DNA of 8,359 bases from Candidatus Omnitrophota bacterium (lineage in GTDB: Bacteria > Omnitrophota > Koll11 > VGKN01): contig VGKN01000050.1 of NCBI GenBank assembly GCA_016867055.1, positions 1 through 8,359 of the forward strand. Direction: 5' to 3'. The position numbers and the translations under genes are program-made. Of this stretch, positions 1-7,532 are shown piece after piece. Positions within the stretch are counted from its first letter, which is position 1; each line of letters opens with the position of its first letter. Under the pieces are notes generated by a model. It was not told the origin of the DNA. It did not search any database and saw only the letters and a program-made list of their open reading frames with translations.

Positions 1-3000
1 AGGCGTATGTTGCTTGAATCAGCCAAACAAGAGGGTAAATTCTGGGTGGTAAGCAACCTTGATGCCTGTGACCTGAACTGTCATGAAGCTACTCAGCATC
101 TGAATGAAGAGGCGGATTTATGGATAGAGGATGAGAAATTTGAAGATATAGTATTTTCTGGTGAGGAATTTGGGCAGAAGTTAGAGAGACTTAAGACATT
201 GGGCATTAAAGAACTACAAAGAGGTGAGGATGGCTACGATGTTGAAGTAGACATCTTAAAAGAGGCAGAGGAAGCAAAAAGGGTTGAGGTGTTTGTAGGT
301 GGTCTTGAGATGATTAATGCCCTGGGTTTAAAAGACCAGTTTAAGGGAAATGAACAGGCGTTCCTTGAGGTGAATTTTGTCACCAATGAAATTACAGTTG
401 CAAAACTTGTTGCCAAGCGAGGTAATGGCTGGGATTCAGGATATGCTACAGTTCAAGCCTTAGATAGAGCGGTAAAGATTGTCCTTGATACCCTTGCTGA
501 AGTAAATGGTATTGCAGTTATTGCGCCAGACCACGGCTCGCTGGATGATATGCGTCAGCCAGGTCATACTGGAGCAGATGTTCCGCTTATTGCAGTTGAT
601 TATAGAGATGGCAAGAGGCGGGTTGTTCCGTTAGAAAGGCAATGCTCTCAGGCGGATGCGGCAGTAACTTTACTACATATGACAGGGATTACTCCTCCAG
701 AAGATATGACCGGTAAAAATGCTATACCTGATAGTGCCGACTATGAAGTAAAACCAGGAAGACCAACTATCTTTCTTATTACTGATGGTTATGGTTTAGG
801 TGATCCTGATGATACCAGCAATGTTATTGCCCAAGCTAGAAAGAAAGGACTTACTCCGACTCTCACAGAGTTACTTGAAGGAGGCTATGCTGTTATGCCA
901 TCTGCAGGAGACAAAGCAGGTCTTAGAGGAGGAAGGCAAAGAGAATTTGATGGGAGTGAACTATTGACTAAAGAAGGAGTGATTGAGAAAATCGCAGCAG
1001 ATTTATCAATTGAGACGATTGAGCTTGTGAATTACGACTATAATAATAAACCATTTGGAACATTTAACCGTGAAAAAGGACTGTATGAGTTAAGAAAAAA
1101 CCCATTCTTGAATGATAGACAATTTGTACTACAAGTAGAAGGTAGGAGAGCTAAGGTGCTATTCTTTGACCCAGTTCAGTTTGGAAGCACAGAATTTAAT
1201 CTCTGGACATTGGGAGCAGGAAGAATAGTTACACAAAAGGTTGTTTTGGCAGATGATGGGTTTGAAGATGGGTCATTATTTAAAACATCTGCTATGGGAA
1301 GAGCTGTTAACCTGGCAAAACAGCTTGGTTTTATGCCTCTGACAGGAATTTATCAAGAGGGTATTATTGGTGTTCATGCCTCAATGAGGCATATTTATTA
1401 TCTTATTCAGTATTTCAAAAAACAAGGGGTAAATAAATTTGTCTTCTTTGGAGCGTCTGACGGAAGAGATGAGGATAAAACCGATGGAATAAAAAGGATT
1501 GAAGAGCTGAGAAGGGCTATGAACTATTTTGGCTTAAAAGAAGGAGAAAATTACATTATCCATAATGCTGGAGGAAGCTGGCATTTAGTTCGAATGTTTC
1601 TTAACATCCTTATGTATGGAAGCCGAACAGTCCCCGCCTATCTTCCAAAACCACCTGTCGAAACGAAGCCAAATCAAGGTCTGGCGAGATTAGATCAGGC
1701 TATTGCACAATTGGAGAGAATAACGGAATCTGTAACTAACGAGACTTTTGTTAGCGCAGTAAGACAACTTGCTGAGGCGATTACCGATGCAGCAAAGAAT
1801 TTAGCCAGGGTTCCAGTGAAATTGCCCAGAGATTTGGTGGCGGAAATAGTTTCGCAAAAGATAAGTGCAGGAAAAATTCTTGAGGGTATATCTGATACTG
1901 AAATTACTGATGGTAGATTAAGGTTAGCAAGGCAGACTTTATTAGAACTCATCGCCTTAGCAGAGGCGGGAGATTATTTAACCCTGCAAGAGCGCATAGG
2001 TTTATTTAACAAAGATTTTAAGTATCTCGGACCAAAATTAGAGCACAGCCAGCGAGAGATATTTAATAGGATGATGCTTGCCGAATCTGTGCTTGCGCGG
2101 GATGTGGCTATGCATTATTTAGAAAAAGGCAATGCGCAGACCTTGGAAATATTGACCCAGAATGCTTTAGCCGAGGTAGAGGAGTTTATCGAGGCAAAGA
2201 TTGCTGCTGGCAGCTTCAAACCTTCAGAGAGAAACAAGATAGAGACAGTAAAGAAGTTTTTAGTTCAGTGGTTGGGCGAGCCTAATATTCCTCAGTACAT
2301 AAAGCAAGGCATAGTGCGGGGTATGCTGGAGGGAAGAAGCGATGACTTGATTTATGCATTTGGTAATGGCTGGAGGATGTTCGGAACCGCAGGGATAAGG
2401 AATCAAGCGGTAAACAGCAGTTTTGACGCCGTGCAGTTACTTGAGTTAGAGGAATTTGCACAAGATCCCCACGCACCGATTTTAGAGGGACCAAATCTTA
2501 TAAATGCAGTTACTTTATTACAACAGACAGCCACGGTAAAACATATCATCGCAGCTCTCAGGGCCTATCTTGTTGAAAATACTGAGGCTACGGAGGTGAG
2601 TTTAAGGGATTTAATGTCTTATAGCGAGCTGTTTAAGAGAACACAATCTGCCAGGCAGATTGATATTGAAGATATCCCTCCCGATGTGGTAATTGCCTTG
2701 CCCGAAGATATTAAGGAGAGTATACGTAATAACAGTATAACTATTTCTTTTGATAGCCGATTAAACGGCAGATACTGGGCTCATATGCTAGCGGCAGACC
2801 TCTTGGAGGCAGGCATAAAGGTAAATCTTTTTGAAAATGTATCCGGTATGCCATCGGAAACAATTGCTGCAGGACGCTATGTCTCCGTCTTTGGATTCTT
2901 GATTTCCGCCAGCCACAGTGAACCAAACTATAACGGTTTTAAGTTTGTAATAGGACCCCTTAAGTCACAGGTGGATCCTAACTTTCAGAAGACCATTATG

Positions 3001-6000
3001 GCTTTCCGCGGCATGATACAATACGACGATATTGCACTCTCTATGGCAAGTCCTGAGACTGACCCGGCAACTTATCTAATGAAAAATAATACAAGACTAA
3101 CTTGGCTGGGTAAAAGTAAACCTCCTAAGGGACACCAGGATTATGGAGCAGCAAGAAGAGATTTTTACACCCCGACTTATGCCGAACTAAGAAAAAGGTC
3201 ACCCCTTGCAGCCTTAGAAGCGAGTAATCCAGATTTAGCAAATAGATTTGAAGAAGAAAGAGCTAAGCTTAGGGTTCTCTACACCGCTTTTTCTGGAGCA
3301 GGAGCAGATGATGCAGAGGATCTAATGGGGTTCTTCAGGGCTATGGGATACAGCAGTATAGAGGAAGTTTTAGCACAGACATCTCACGTGGATGGCCGCT
3401 TCCCTGCGTTTATCCAAGGCTGGAAAACAGGAATGCCTGACCCGGGAAGCACAGAGGCCTGCGCAGCTAACCTTGCTGACTATTTAATTCAGATAGCAGG
3501 CGATGACCTTTCTCATCTTTCCGAAGCAGTGGATAGGGTTAATCAATTAGATATGTTAGGCGCCACAGACCCTGATAGCGACAGGGCAGGTGAGGGAGTA
3601 AGTCTTGATGCGGAGAGATATCCGGGAGCAACTGGAAATATGAAAACCCTGATTATCGCTTCAATGGAAAAGGCATTGTCAGAGAGAGGCTATGCTCCTG
3701 AGATAATTAAGGGCGTAAAAGCACTCCTTGTAGCAAGGCTTGACGACAAACTGCACCTGACGGCAAACGATGCCTGGACATTTATAGTCTATTGGAAGCT
3801 CAGGTTGCTTGAAGAGCAGGGGTTGTTAGAAAAGAATAGGCTCTATGTAGTGATAAAATCGCACGTTACAACCTCAGCATTAGAAGGGGTAGCTAAATAT
3901 TATAGAAGTAAGGGCTATAATGTTTATGTTGTGGATACCTATGTAGGTTTTACACTTTTGGCGGAAAGAGCGGACGCCTTGTTTAATTTTGCCAAGGTCG
4001 CATGGGAGGCGGTTTCCTGCGGGTCGGATGACGCTACAATAGCTAAATTGAAAGAGACTATGCCGCAGCTTGAAAGGGTATATACCCCGTTAGCAGGCCA
4101 GATTGAGGCAGTAGATGAATTAATGGTGTTGCTGCGTGACTTTATAAGGGAAGGACCAGGGCGGGTTGATATAGAACAAGTAAGGGCTTATTTATTAGAA
4201 ACCTTAGGAACACAGGTTGCTGATGAGGTAGGAGCGATGGAGGCTTTAAGGGAAAAAATCTACGCTGCCTCTAATACTGCTCAAGAATTGATGCATGCAG
4301 TTTCACTATTTAAAAGAGAGGCTTTGCCTGCACTGATGACTGATTTTGCAGATAAGGTTGGCGCTATACCGGTTGATTTTCGGGGTGAGTTTGAGCAAGT
4401 GTTTGAGGCGGCAAGGGTATTTATGAATAAACTTGAGATTGTGCCAGCCGGTTCTAAATTAGATGCGAAGTTAGATGAAGAAAGAGTTGCTCTCAGCCAT
4501 GAATTATCGAGAGTCGCAAATAAAGGGAGAGTTGCTTCTTTATATTCTGGCAAAGGAATGGAAGGCGCAAAGCAAGAGGTTCTTAGTTTCGCGCGAAGAG
4601 CTATCAAAGAGTATATAGAAGATTTTAATATGGCAATACCTGGGACGATTGTGCTTGGCGCTTATGATGGAAAGGGGAAGCTGATAGGTGTTTTAAAAGG
4701 GCAGGTTATAAAAAGGCAAATCAATAAAGATGGTCCAGAAGAAGAGGTATTCCAGGCAGATTTTTTAGCGGTTGAACCAGGTCTTACAGCTGCACAAGGT
4801 TTTGGTATAGAAAATAACTTAATTACACAACTATATTTTAAACTCTATGAATACAAAATAAAAGAATTAGAAAAATCTCGGCAACATAAGGTAGAGAGTC
4901 TAAAACCCGGAGAGTATATACCTATTCTTGAGCATTCTCTTAAGGTTAGCGAAGGCTCAAAGAGCGCATTTAACGAGTATCTTTTAGTATGGAACTATTG
5001 GCCCAGAAGGCCGATACCTAATATCAAGGATGAGTTCATAACAGAAGATAGGCAGGGCCATAAGATAGTTTTGGTTCATGACCGTTTATCTGGCAGGCAA
5101 GATGAAAATCATGGGTTACGTCAAAGAACGCCCGAAGAGATAAGGGCAGCAGTGGGTATGATTTCCTATTTGGATATTGCTGCAGGCGTAGAGGAAAGTA
5201 ACGGCTACGGTGAATTCGGCAGAACGGCATTGGAAAGAGGAAGAGCGCTTACCATAGTTGATGAGCATATCCGGGAGAAGGATGGCGGGTTGGCTCTTTA
5301 TGAGTTTATGGAGCTTATGGTCTATTTGAGGACAATGGGTAAGTCTTTCCATGATGCGTACTTAGAGATGATGCGTGATTCAGGAAATGCAACAGCAACA
5401 TCTAATAACTACAATAGGCATGTAGGAGCAGCAGGTGAAGCTGAGAAAGTAGGCACCATCCAGTCCATCGAGAAAGAGTTAGCGTTTTCAGTAATGCGTG
5501 CGCTTGACCATGGTCAAAAGGTATCTTTCTTTAATGGGGGGTATGTTTTTGACCCAGAAAAGCCAGCGGTTGAGATATTCTGGGATAAGAAATATAAGAA
5601 ATATGATAATTACTATCGGCGTTTTCCTGAAGAAGGGGTGAGGTTTAATCTTGTGACAGAATATCAAGGGACTACCTATAAGATAACGGTAACCTATAGG
5701 CCCTCTGGCACAGGTATGGAAAATAGGGTCTACAGCTGGGCGATCGGCGTGGTTCCTAAGGATAATAGCTTAGGACAAGTAGAGTCTATTAGGCGTAATG
5801 TAGAGATAGTCAAGCAGCAATTGGTGAGGGATTTCTTTGGAGACGAGGGTTTTAGAACGGGTTATTTTGACCGCCCTGAGTTTGGCGGAATTCTTCTTGC
5901 GATGAATGAGGGTGGGTTTAATCGATTCCGAGAAGTTTTCGCCAGAGCTTTAGGTATAGACGAGGTTAAATTTAGCGAATGGGAGGAAAGATTGCTTCAG

Positions 6001-7386
6001 AATACGATGGATTTTGCTTTTGCAGCAAGACAGTTAAAAGAGGCTACTCCAGCGGAAAGAGCAGCGCATAAAGAAAAACTTAGCTTTGCAAGCAAAGCAA
6101 ACTTCAAGTTGTGGGATGAGTATCTTGCTTCAGCCGAGGCAATAGCCTACCCCGTGAAGGTAAAATTTAAGATTAATGGTGAAGTTTTAACAGAGATTCC
6201 AAGATCAATGGCTATCTGCTTTAGCGCTTCCCTTGCGGACTATATAGCAGGTCTCATAGAAGCAAGATATGGCAAAGAAGAACCAGCTGAGATAGACTGC
6301 GAGATAGCAGATTTAGTTGGATTGGTAATGCAGTTTAGTCCTGCACCGCTTAAACAAGTTGCCGTAGGTAAATCAAAATTACCTGAGGCAAGTGTGCTTA
6401 CAGGTTCGGCCGCAAATCTAATTTTAGACCTTTGCCTTGATGGAGTTATTAAGGAAGCGCTTAAAGATGAATCGTGGTGGACAATTGATAAGTTAATTGA
6501 AGCAGTTGGAAAGAGTCAGGCGCCCAGGAAAGAGACATCTGTTAGAAAAGAGGTAAAAGCGTTGTTAGGCTTAGGACTTCTCCACGTAGATAAATCGCAA
6601 AGGGCTTATAAATACCAAATTGATTACAGGTTGATGGGCATATCTAGCAAAGTGGCTGAGGAAGTAGCAAACATAAGGAATGCTGCTTTGAATGTTTCTG
6701 ATGTTCCTGATACCGTAGTTGCAGATTTAAAACCTGAGATTGGAGAAATCTTAGCCAAAGAAAACGAACGACTTGCCCGTGAGGCGGATATATCTTTTAG
6801 GTATACCTATAACCAAGCGAGAGACATGATTTCTGGTACTCACGTTAAGATTGTTTTGCCTATAGAGGTATTAGAGGGATTTATTAGTCTTAAAACATAT
6901 CTTCAGAATTTAAGAGAAGAAGCAGGAAAAGCTGGCGGTAAAGTTGAGTTTATTTTTGACGCAACTAAAATAAAAGACAAAGAGGGTTTTCTGGAATTAG
7001 TGGCTTTAGAAGAAAAGGGAGAGGGCTACGAGATAGTATTTAATGAAGAGAGACTCGGTGCTATTCAGCGAGGATTAAGGCAAGATTTGCAAGCTGGAGG
7101 AATCAAACTTGGCGTAGCAGGCACAAATAGCTATTTGGAGGAGAATTGGAGAGAAGGAGATTATGAGGGGATAGGTAGGCTTAGGCTGAGGGAAGTAAAA
7201 GAATTAGGAAATAATGAAGCCAACTTACGTGTTATTCCTGATATTTACGGTGTAATTCTTGGATTTCAGGTTAATGTCCAAAAAGTCACAGGCACTAAAA
7301 ATACATATGAATCAACTCCGACAAGGGTATCAAGGGCCTATTCTGAGCAGCTGGCTGGCTGGAAGGCGCAGTTAAGGGCGAAATAG
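1..7386 (+). CDS. Giant multidomain protein: iPGM-like halves fused to a phosphohexomutase and a winged helix (5' partial)
   Basis: One uninterrupted frame, in phase from base 1 (AGG CGT before the first ATG at 7) to TAG at 7384-7386. No ribosome binding site is visible before ATG 7 and the first residues already read like mid-protein, so the gene most likely begins upstream. Domain order, counting from that ATG: iPGM C-terminal metalloenzyme half (about 85-245), iPGM N-terminal half (251-545), helical linker (556-784), phosphohexomutase (785-1915) with large insertions, unassigned region (1950-2130), winged-helix-like segment (2136-2207), and an unassigned alpha/beta tail to 2459. Normal iPGMs (about 510 residues) and phosphohexomutases (about 450-580) are separate proteins, so this fusion is unusual. 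No signal peptide or transmembrane stretch is evident, so a cytoplasmic location is likely. The absence of stops over 7.4 kb argues for selection on the whole protein. Whether it is catalytic, regulatory or structural cannot be told from sequence. Confidence 0.93.
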   Translation, partial: RRMLLESAKQEGKFWVVSNLDACDLNCHEATQHLNEEADLWIEDEKFEDIVFSGEEFGQKLERLKTLGIKELQRGEDGYDVEVDILKEAEEAKRVEVFVGGLEMINALGLKDQFKGNEQAFLEVNFVTNEITVAKLVAKRGNGWDSGYATVQALDRAVKIVLDTLAEVNGIAVIAPDHGSLDDMRQPGHTGADVPLIAVDYRDGKRRVVPLERQCSQADAAVTLLHMTGITPPEDMTGKNAIPDSADYEVKPGRPTIFLITDGYGLGDPDDTSNVIAQARKKGLTPTLTELLEGGYAVMPSAGDKAGLRGGRQREFDGSELLTKEGVIEKIAADLSIETIELVNYDYNNKPFGTFNREKGLYELRKNPFLNDRQFVLQVEGRRAKVLFFDPVQFGSTEFNLWTLGAGRIVTQKVVLADDGFEDGSLFKTSAMGRAVNLAKQLGFMPLTGIYQEGIIGVHASMRHIYYLIQYFKKQGVNKFVFFGASDGRDEDKTDGIKRIEELRRAMNYFGLKEGENYIIHNAGGSWHLVRMFLNILMYGSRTVPAYLPKPPVETKPNQGLARLDQAIAQLERITESVTNETFVSAVRQLAEAITDAAKNLARVPVKLPRDLVAEIVSQKISAGKILEGISDTEITDGRLRLARQTLLELIALAEAGDYLTLQERIGLFNKDFKYLGPKLEHSQREIFNRMMLAESVLARDVAMHYLEKGNAQTLEILTQNALAEVEEFIEAKIAAGSFKPSERNKIETVKKFLVQWLGEPNIPQYIKQGIVRGMLEGRSDDLIYAFGNGWRMFGTAGIRNQAVNSSFDAVQLLELEEFAQDPHAPILEGPNLINAVTLLQQTATVKHIIAALRAYLVENTEATEVSLRDLMSYSELFKRTQSARQIDIEDIPPDVVIALPEDIKESIRNNSITISFDSRLNGRYWAHMLAADLLEAGIKVNLFENVSGMPSETIAAGRYVSVFGFLISASHSEPNYNGFKFVIGPLKSQVDPNFQKTIMAFRGMIQYDDIALSMASPETDPATYLMKNNTRLTWLGKSKPPKGHQDYGAARRDFYTPTYAELRKRSPLAALEASNPDLANRFEEERAKLRVLYTAFSGAGADDAEDLMGFFRAMGYSSIEEVLAQTSHVDGRFPAFIQGWKTGMPDPGSTEACAANLADYLIQIAGDDLSHLSEAVDRVNQLDMLGATDPDSDRAGEGVSLDAERYPGATGNMKTLIIASMEKALSERGYAPEIIKGVKALLVARLDDKLHLTANDAWTFIVYWKLRLLEEQGLLEKNRLYVVIKSHVTTSALEGVAKYYRSKGYNVYVVDTYVGFTLLAERADALFNFAKVAWEAVSCGSDDATIAKLKETMPQLERVYTPLAGQIEAVDELMVLLRDFIREGPGRVDIEQVRAYLLETLGTQVADEVGAMEALREKIYAASNTAQELMHAVSLFKREALPALMTDFADKVGAIPVDFRGEFEQVFEAARVFMNKLEIVPAGSKLDAKLDEERVALSHELSRVANKGRVASLYSGKGMEGAKQEVLSFARRAIKEYIEDFNMAIPGTIVLGAYDGKGKLIGVLKGQVIKRQINKDGPEEEVFQADFLAVEPGLTAAQGFGIENNLITQLYFKLYEYKIKELEKSRQHKVESLKPGEYIPILEHSLKVSEGSKSAFNEYLLVWNYWPRRPIPNIKDEFITEDRQGHKIVLVHDRLSGRQDENHGLRQRTPEEIRAAVGMISYLDIAAGVEESNGYGEFGRTALERGRALTIVDEHIREKDGGLALYEFMELMVYLRTMGKSFHDAYLEMMRDSGNATATSNNYNRHVGAAGEAEKVGTIQSIEKELAFSVMRALDHGQKVSFFNGGYVFDPEKPAVEIFWDKKYKKYDNYYRRFPEEGVRFNLVTEYQGTTYKITVTYRPSGTGMENRVYSWAIGVVPKDNSLGQVESIRRNVEIVKQQLVRDFFGDEGFRTGYFDRPEFGGILLAMNEGGFNRFREVFARALGIDEVKFSEWEERLLQNTMDFAFAARQLKEATPAERAAHKEKLSFASKANFKLWDEYLASAEAIAYPVKVKFKINGEVLTEIPRSMAICFSASLADYIAGLIEARYGKEEPAEIDCEIADLVGLVMQFSPAPLKQVAVGKSKLPEASVLTGSAANLILDLCLDGVIKEALKDESWWTIDKLIEAVGKSQAPRKETSVRKEVKALLGLGLLHVDKSQRAYKYQIDYRLMGISSKVAEEVANIRNAALNVSDVPDTVVADLKPEIGEILAKENERLAREADISFRYTYNQARDMISGTHVKIVLPIEVLEGFISLKTYLQNLREEAGKAGGKVEFIFDATKIKDKEGFLELVALEEKGEGYEIVFNEERLGAIQRGLRQDLQAGGIKLGVAGTNSYLEENWREGDYEGIGRLRLREVKELGNNEANLRVIPDIYGVILGFQVNVQKVTGTKNTYESTPTRVSRAYSEQLAGWKAQLRAK
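259..741 (+). other. Domain: C-terminal metalloenzyme half of an iPGM-like module (alkaline phosphatase superfamily)
   Basis: Residues about 85-245 of the giant protein. APDHGSLDDM (173-182) matches the iPGM motif TADHGNAEEM, giving the metal-ligand pair Asp175-His176. PGHTGADVPLIAV (185-197) matches the HTxxxVPF segment, giving the third ligand His187. MTGKNAI (234-240) matches the family's terminal MTGKSLI motif. Residues 87-99 (AEEAKRVEVFVGG) align with the family segment AETEKYAHVTFFFNGG, which would place the catalytic Lys at Lys91. The family DxxGHxG metal motif, normally after VNFANP, is not preserved: here the stretch reads VNFVTNEITVAKL (122-134). In iPGM this half follows the transferase domain. 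Here it is the first recognisable domain in the window, so its N-terminal partner would be upstream or, if the module is permuted, the segment just downstream. Domain identity is confident; activity is doubtful. Confidence 0.8.
757..1641 (+). other. Domain: N-terminal half of an iPGM-like module, with truncated transferase domain
   Basis: Residues 251-545 of the giant protein. PTIFLITDGYG (253-263) is the iPGM opening strand with metal ligand Asp260. SNVIAQARKKGLTPTLTELL (271-290) mirrors GNAIAAAKTPNLDRLL. An extra segment of about 80 residues (306-390) then interrupts the domain before GSTEFNLWTLGAGR (393-406), the counterpart of GNSEVGHLNIGAGR. The catalytic Ser aligns with Thr395. IGVHASMRH (454-462) and DGRDEDKT (485-492) correspond to the substrate-binding GGVHSHxxH and DGRDT motifs of the transferase domain (His457, Arg487, Asp488). 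The later family motifs SGRYYAMDRDxRW and FNFRxDR are not found before the sequence shifts at about 550 into a proline-containing linker. The half-domain is recognisable but incomplete, so a functional mutase built from this segment alone seems unlikely. Confidence 0.8.
2359..5751 (+). other. Domain: phosphohexomutase (phosphoglucomutase/phosphomannomutase type) with large insertions
   Basis: Residues 785-1915 of the giant protein. The alpha-D-phosphohexomutase signature regions appear in order. FGTAGIR (792-798) is the N-terminal motif. SFDSRLNG (914-921) matches the DxR strand. ISASHSEPNYNGFK (966-979) is the active-site loop, with the phospho-accepting Ser at 969. ATDPDSDRAGEG (1186-1197) is the metal loop, with Asp1188, Asp1190 and Asp1192. 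VVDTYVGFTLLAERA (1308-1322) matches the TxVGFKyI segment. VEESNGYG (1728-1735) is the sugar-binding loop, followed by HIREKDG (1754-1760). YRPSGTG (1897-1903) is the phosphate-binding loop. The family interconverts hexose 1- and 6-phosphates. The domain spans over 1,100 residues instead of about 450-580 because of insertions at roughly 799-908, 1000-1180 and 1330-1720. All catalytic loops survive, so this is the part of the protein most likely to be active; substrate preference is not predictable. Confidence 0.85.
4636..4851 (+). other. Possible GNAT-like segment nested inside the phosphohexomutase
   Basis: Residues about 1544-1615, inside the roughly 390-residue insertion between the VGF motif and the sugar-binding loop. 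GTIVLGAYDGKGKLIGVLKGQVI reads like the beta-hairpin of GCN5-type acyltransferases. ADFLAVEPGLTAAQGFGIENNLITQLY (1584-1610) resembles their acyl-CoA-binding motif A, where a strand ending in LAVxP precedes a Gly-x-Gly turn and a helix. The classical Q/RxxGxG/A pattern is only approximate (AAQGFG), so CoA binding is uncertain. This is pattern resemblance only; a family-specific insertion of unrelated fold is a real alternative. Confidence 0.35.
6412..6627 (+). other. Winged-helix-like domain near the C terminus of the giant protein
   Basis: Residues about 2136-2207. The segment shows a first helix (NLILDLCLDGVIKEALKD), a short helix after WWTIDKLIEAVGK, and a third helix (TSVRKEVKALLGLGLLHVD) in the position and style of a recognition helix. 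A charged, tyrosine-containing strand (KSQRAYKYQIDYRL) could form the wing. The pattern of small helices ending in a Leu-Gly-Leu turn and a beta-wing is typical of winged-helix DNA- or protein-binding domains. Its presence in a fusion of sugar-phosphate enzymes could point to a regulatory role, but winged helices also serve as protein-interaction modules. No specific family is recognised. Confidence 0.5.
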
Positions 7387-7416
7387 AAAATAGCAAATTG
7401 CATATGGCAAATAGAA

Positions 7417-7489
7417 TTGCCCCACCTACGAGATGGGGAAACGCTATCTCAAGAATCGCTTGAGGCGTTTCCTATCTCTAACGGGGTAA
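7417..7489. repeat. Long imperfect palindrome between convergent genes
   Basis: The arms pair as follows: TTGCCCC (7417-7423) with GGGGTAA (7483-7489, one G-T pair), GAGAT (7430-7434) with ATCTC (7474-7478), GGAAACGC (7437-7444) with GCGTTTCC (7465-7472), and CTCAAG (7448-7453) with CTTGAG (7459-7464). The loop is AATCG. That is about 27 pairs with small internal loops. It lies 30 bases after the stop of the giant gene and faces the end of the minus-strand operon. There is no T-run on either side, so it is not a standard intrinsic terminator. It could instead be a dispersed palindromic repeat or MITE, or an mRNA 3'-end stabiliser. An alternative local hairpin, CCCCA (7420-7424) with TGGGG (7434-7438), would compete with the long fold. 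Confidence 0.7.
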
Positions 7490-7504
7490 ATCAACAACTA
7501 GGAC

Positions 7505-7528
7505 AAAAAGGGAACGGTTCTATTTATT
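7505..7528 (+). repeat. Short AAAAAGGGA repeat, left copy
   Basis: AAAAAGGGAACGGTTCTATTTATT resembles the element at 8225-8244 (identical AAAAAGGGA followed by a T/A-rich tail with TTTATT). Similar short GGGA...TCTATTT and GGGACAGATTTATTT strings are, to my general knowledge, common dispersed repeats in some candidate-phylum and delta-type bacterial genomes, sometimes linked to REP-associated IS200-like transposases. No transposase is present here. Confidence 0.4.
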
Positions 7529-7532
7529 GGCA

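Noticed and set aside
4281..4607. Minus-strand frame of 108 codons inside the giant gene
   Set aside because: It is a shadow of the plus-strand coding frame, with no family resemblance. The same applies to the other antisense frames at 234-416, 1695-1952, 2282-2494, 2741-2926, 5036-5230 and 5116-5352.
7437..7472. Hairpin as an intrinsic terminator of the giant gene
   Set aside because: The stem is strong, but no run of T follows on either strand, so a Rho-independent terminator is not supported.
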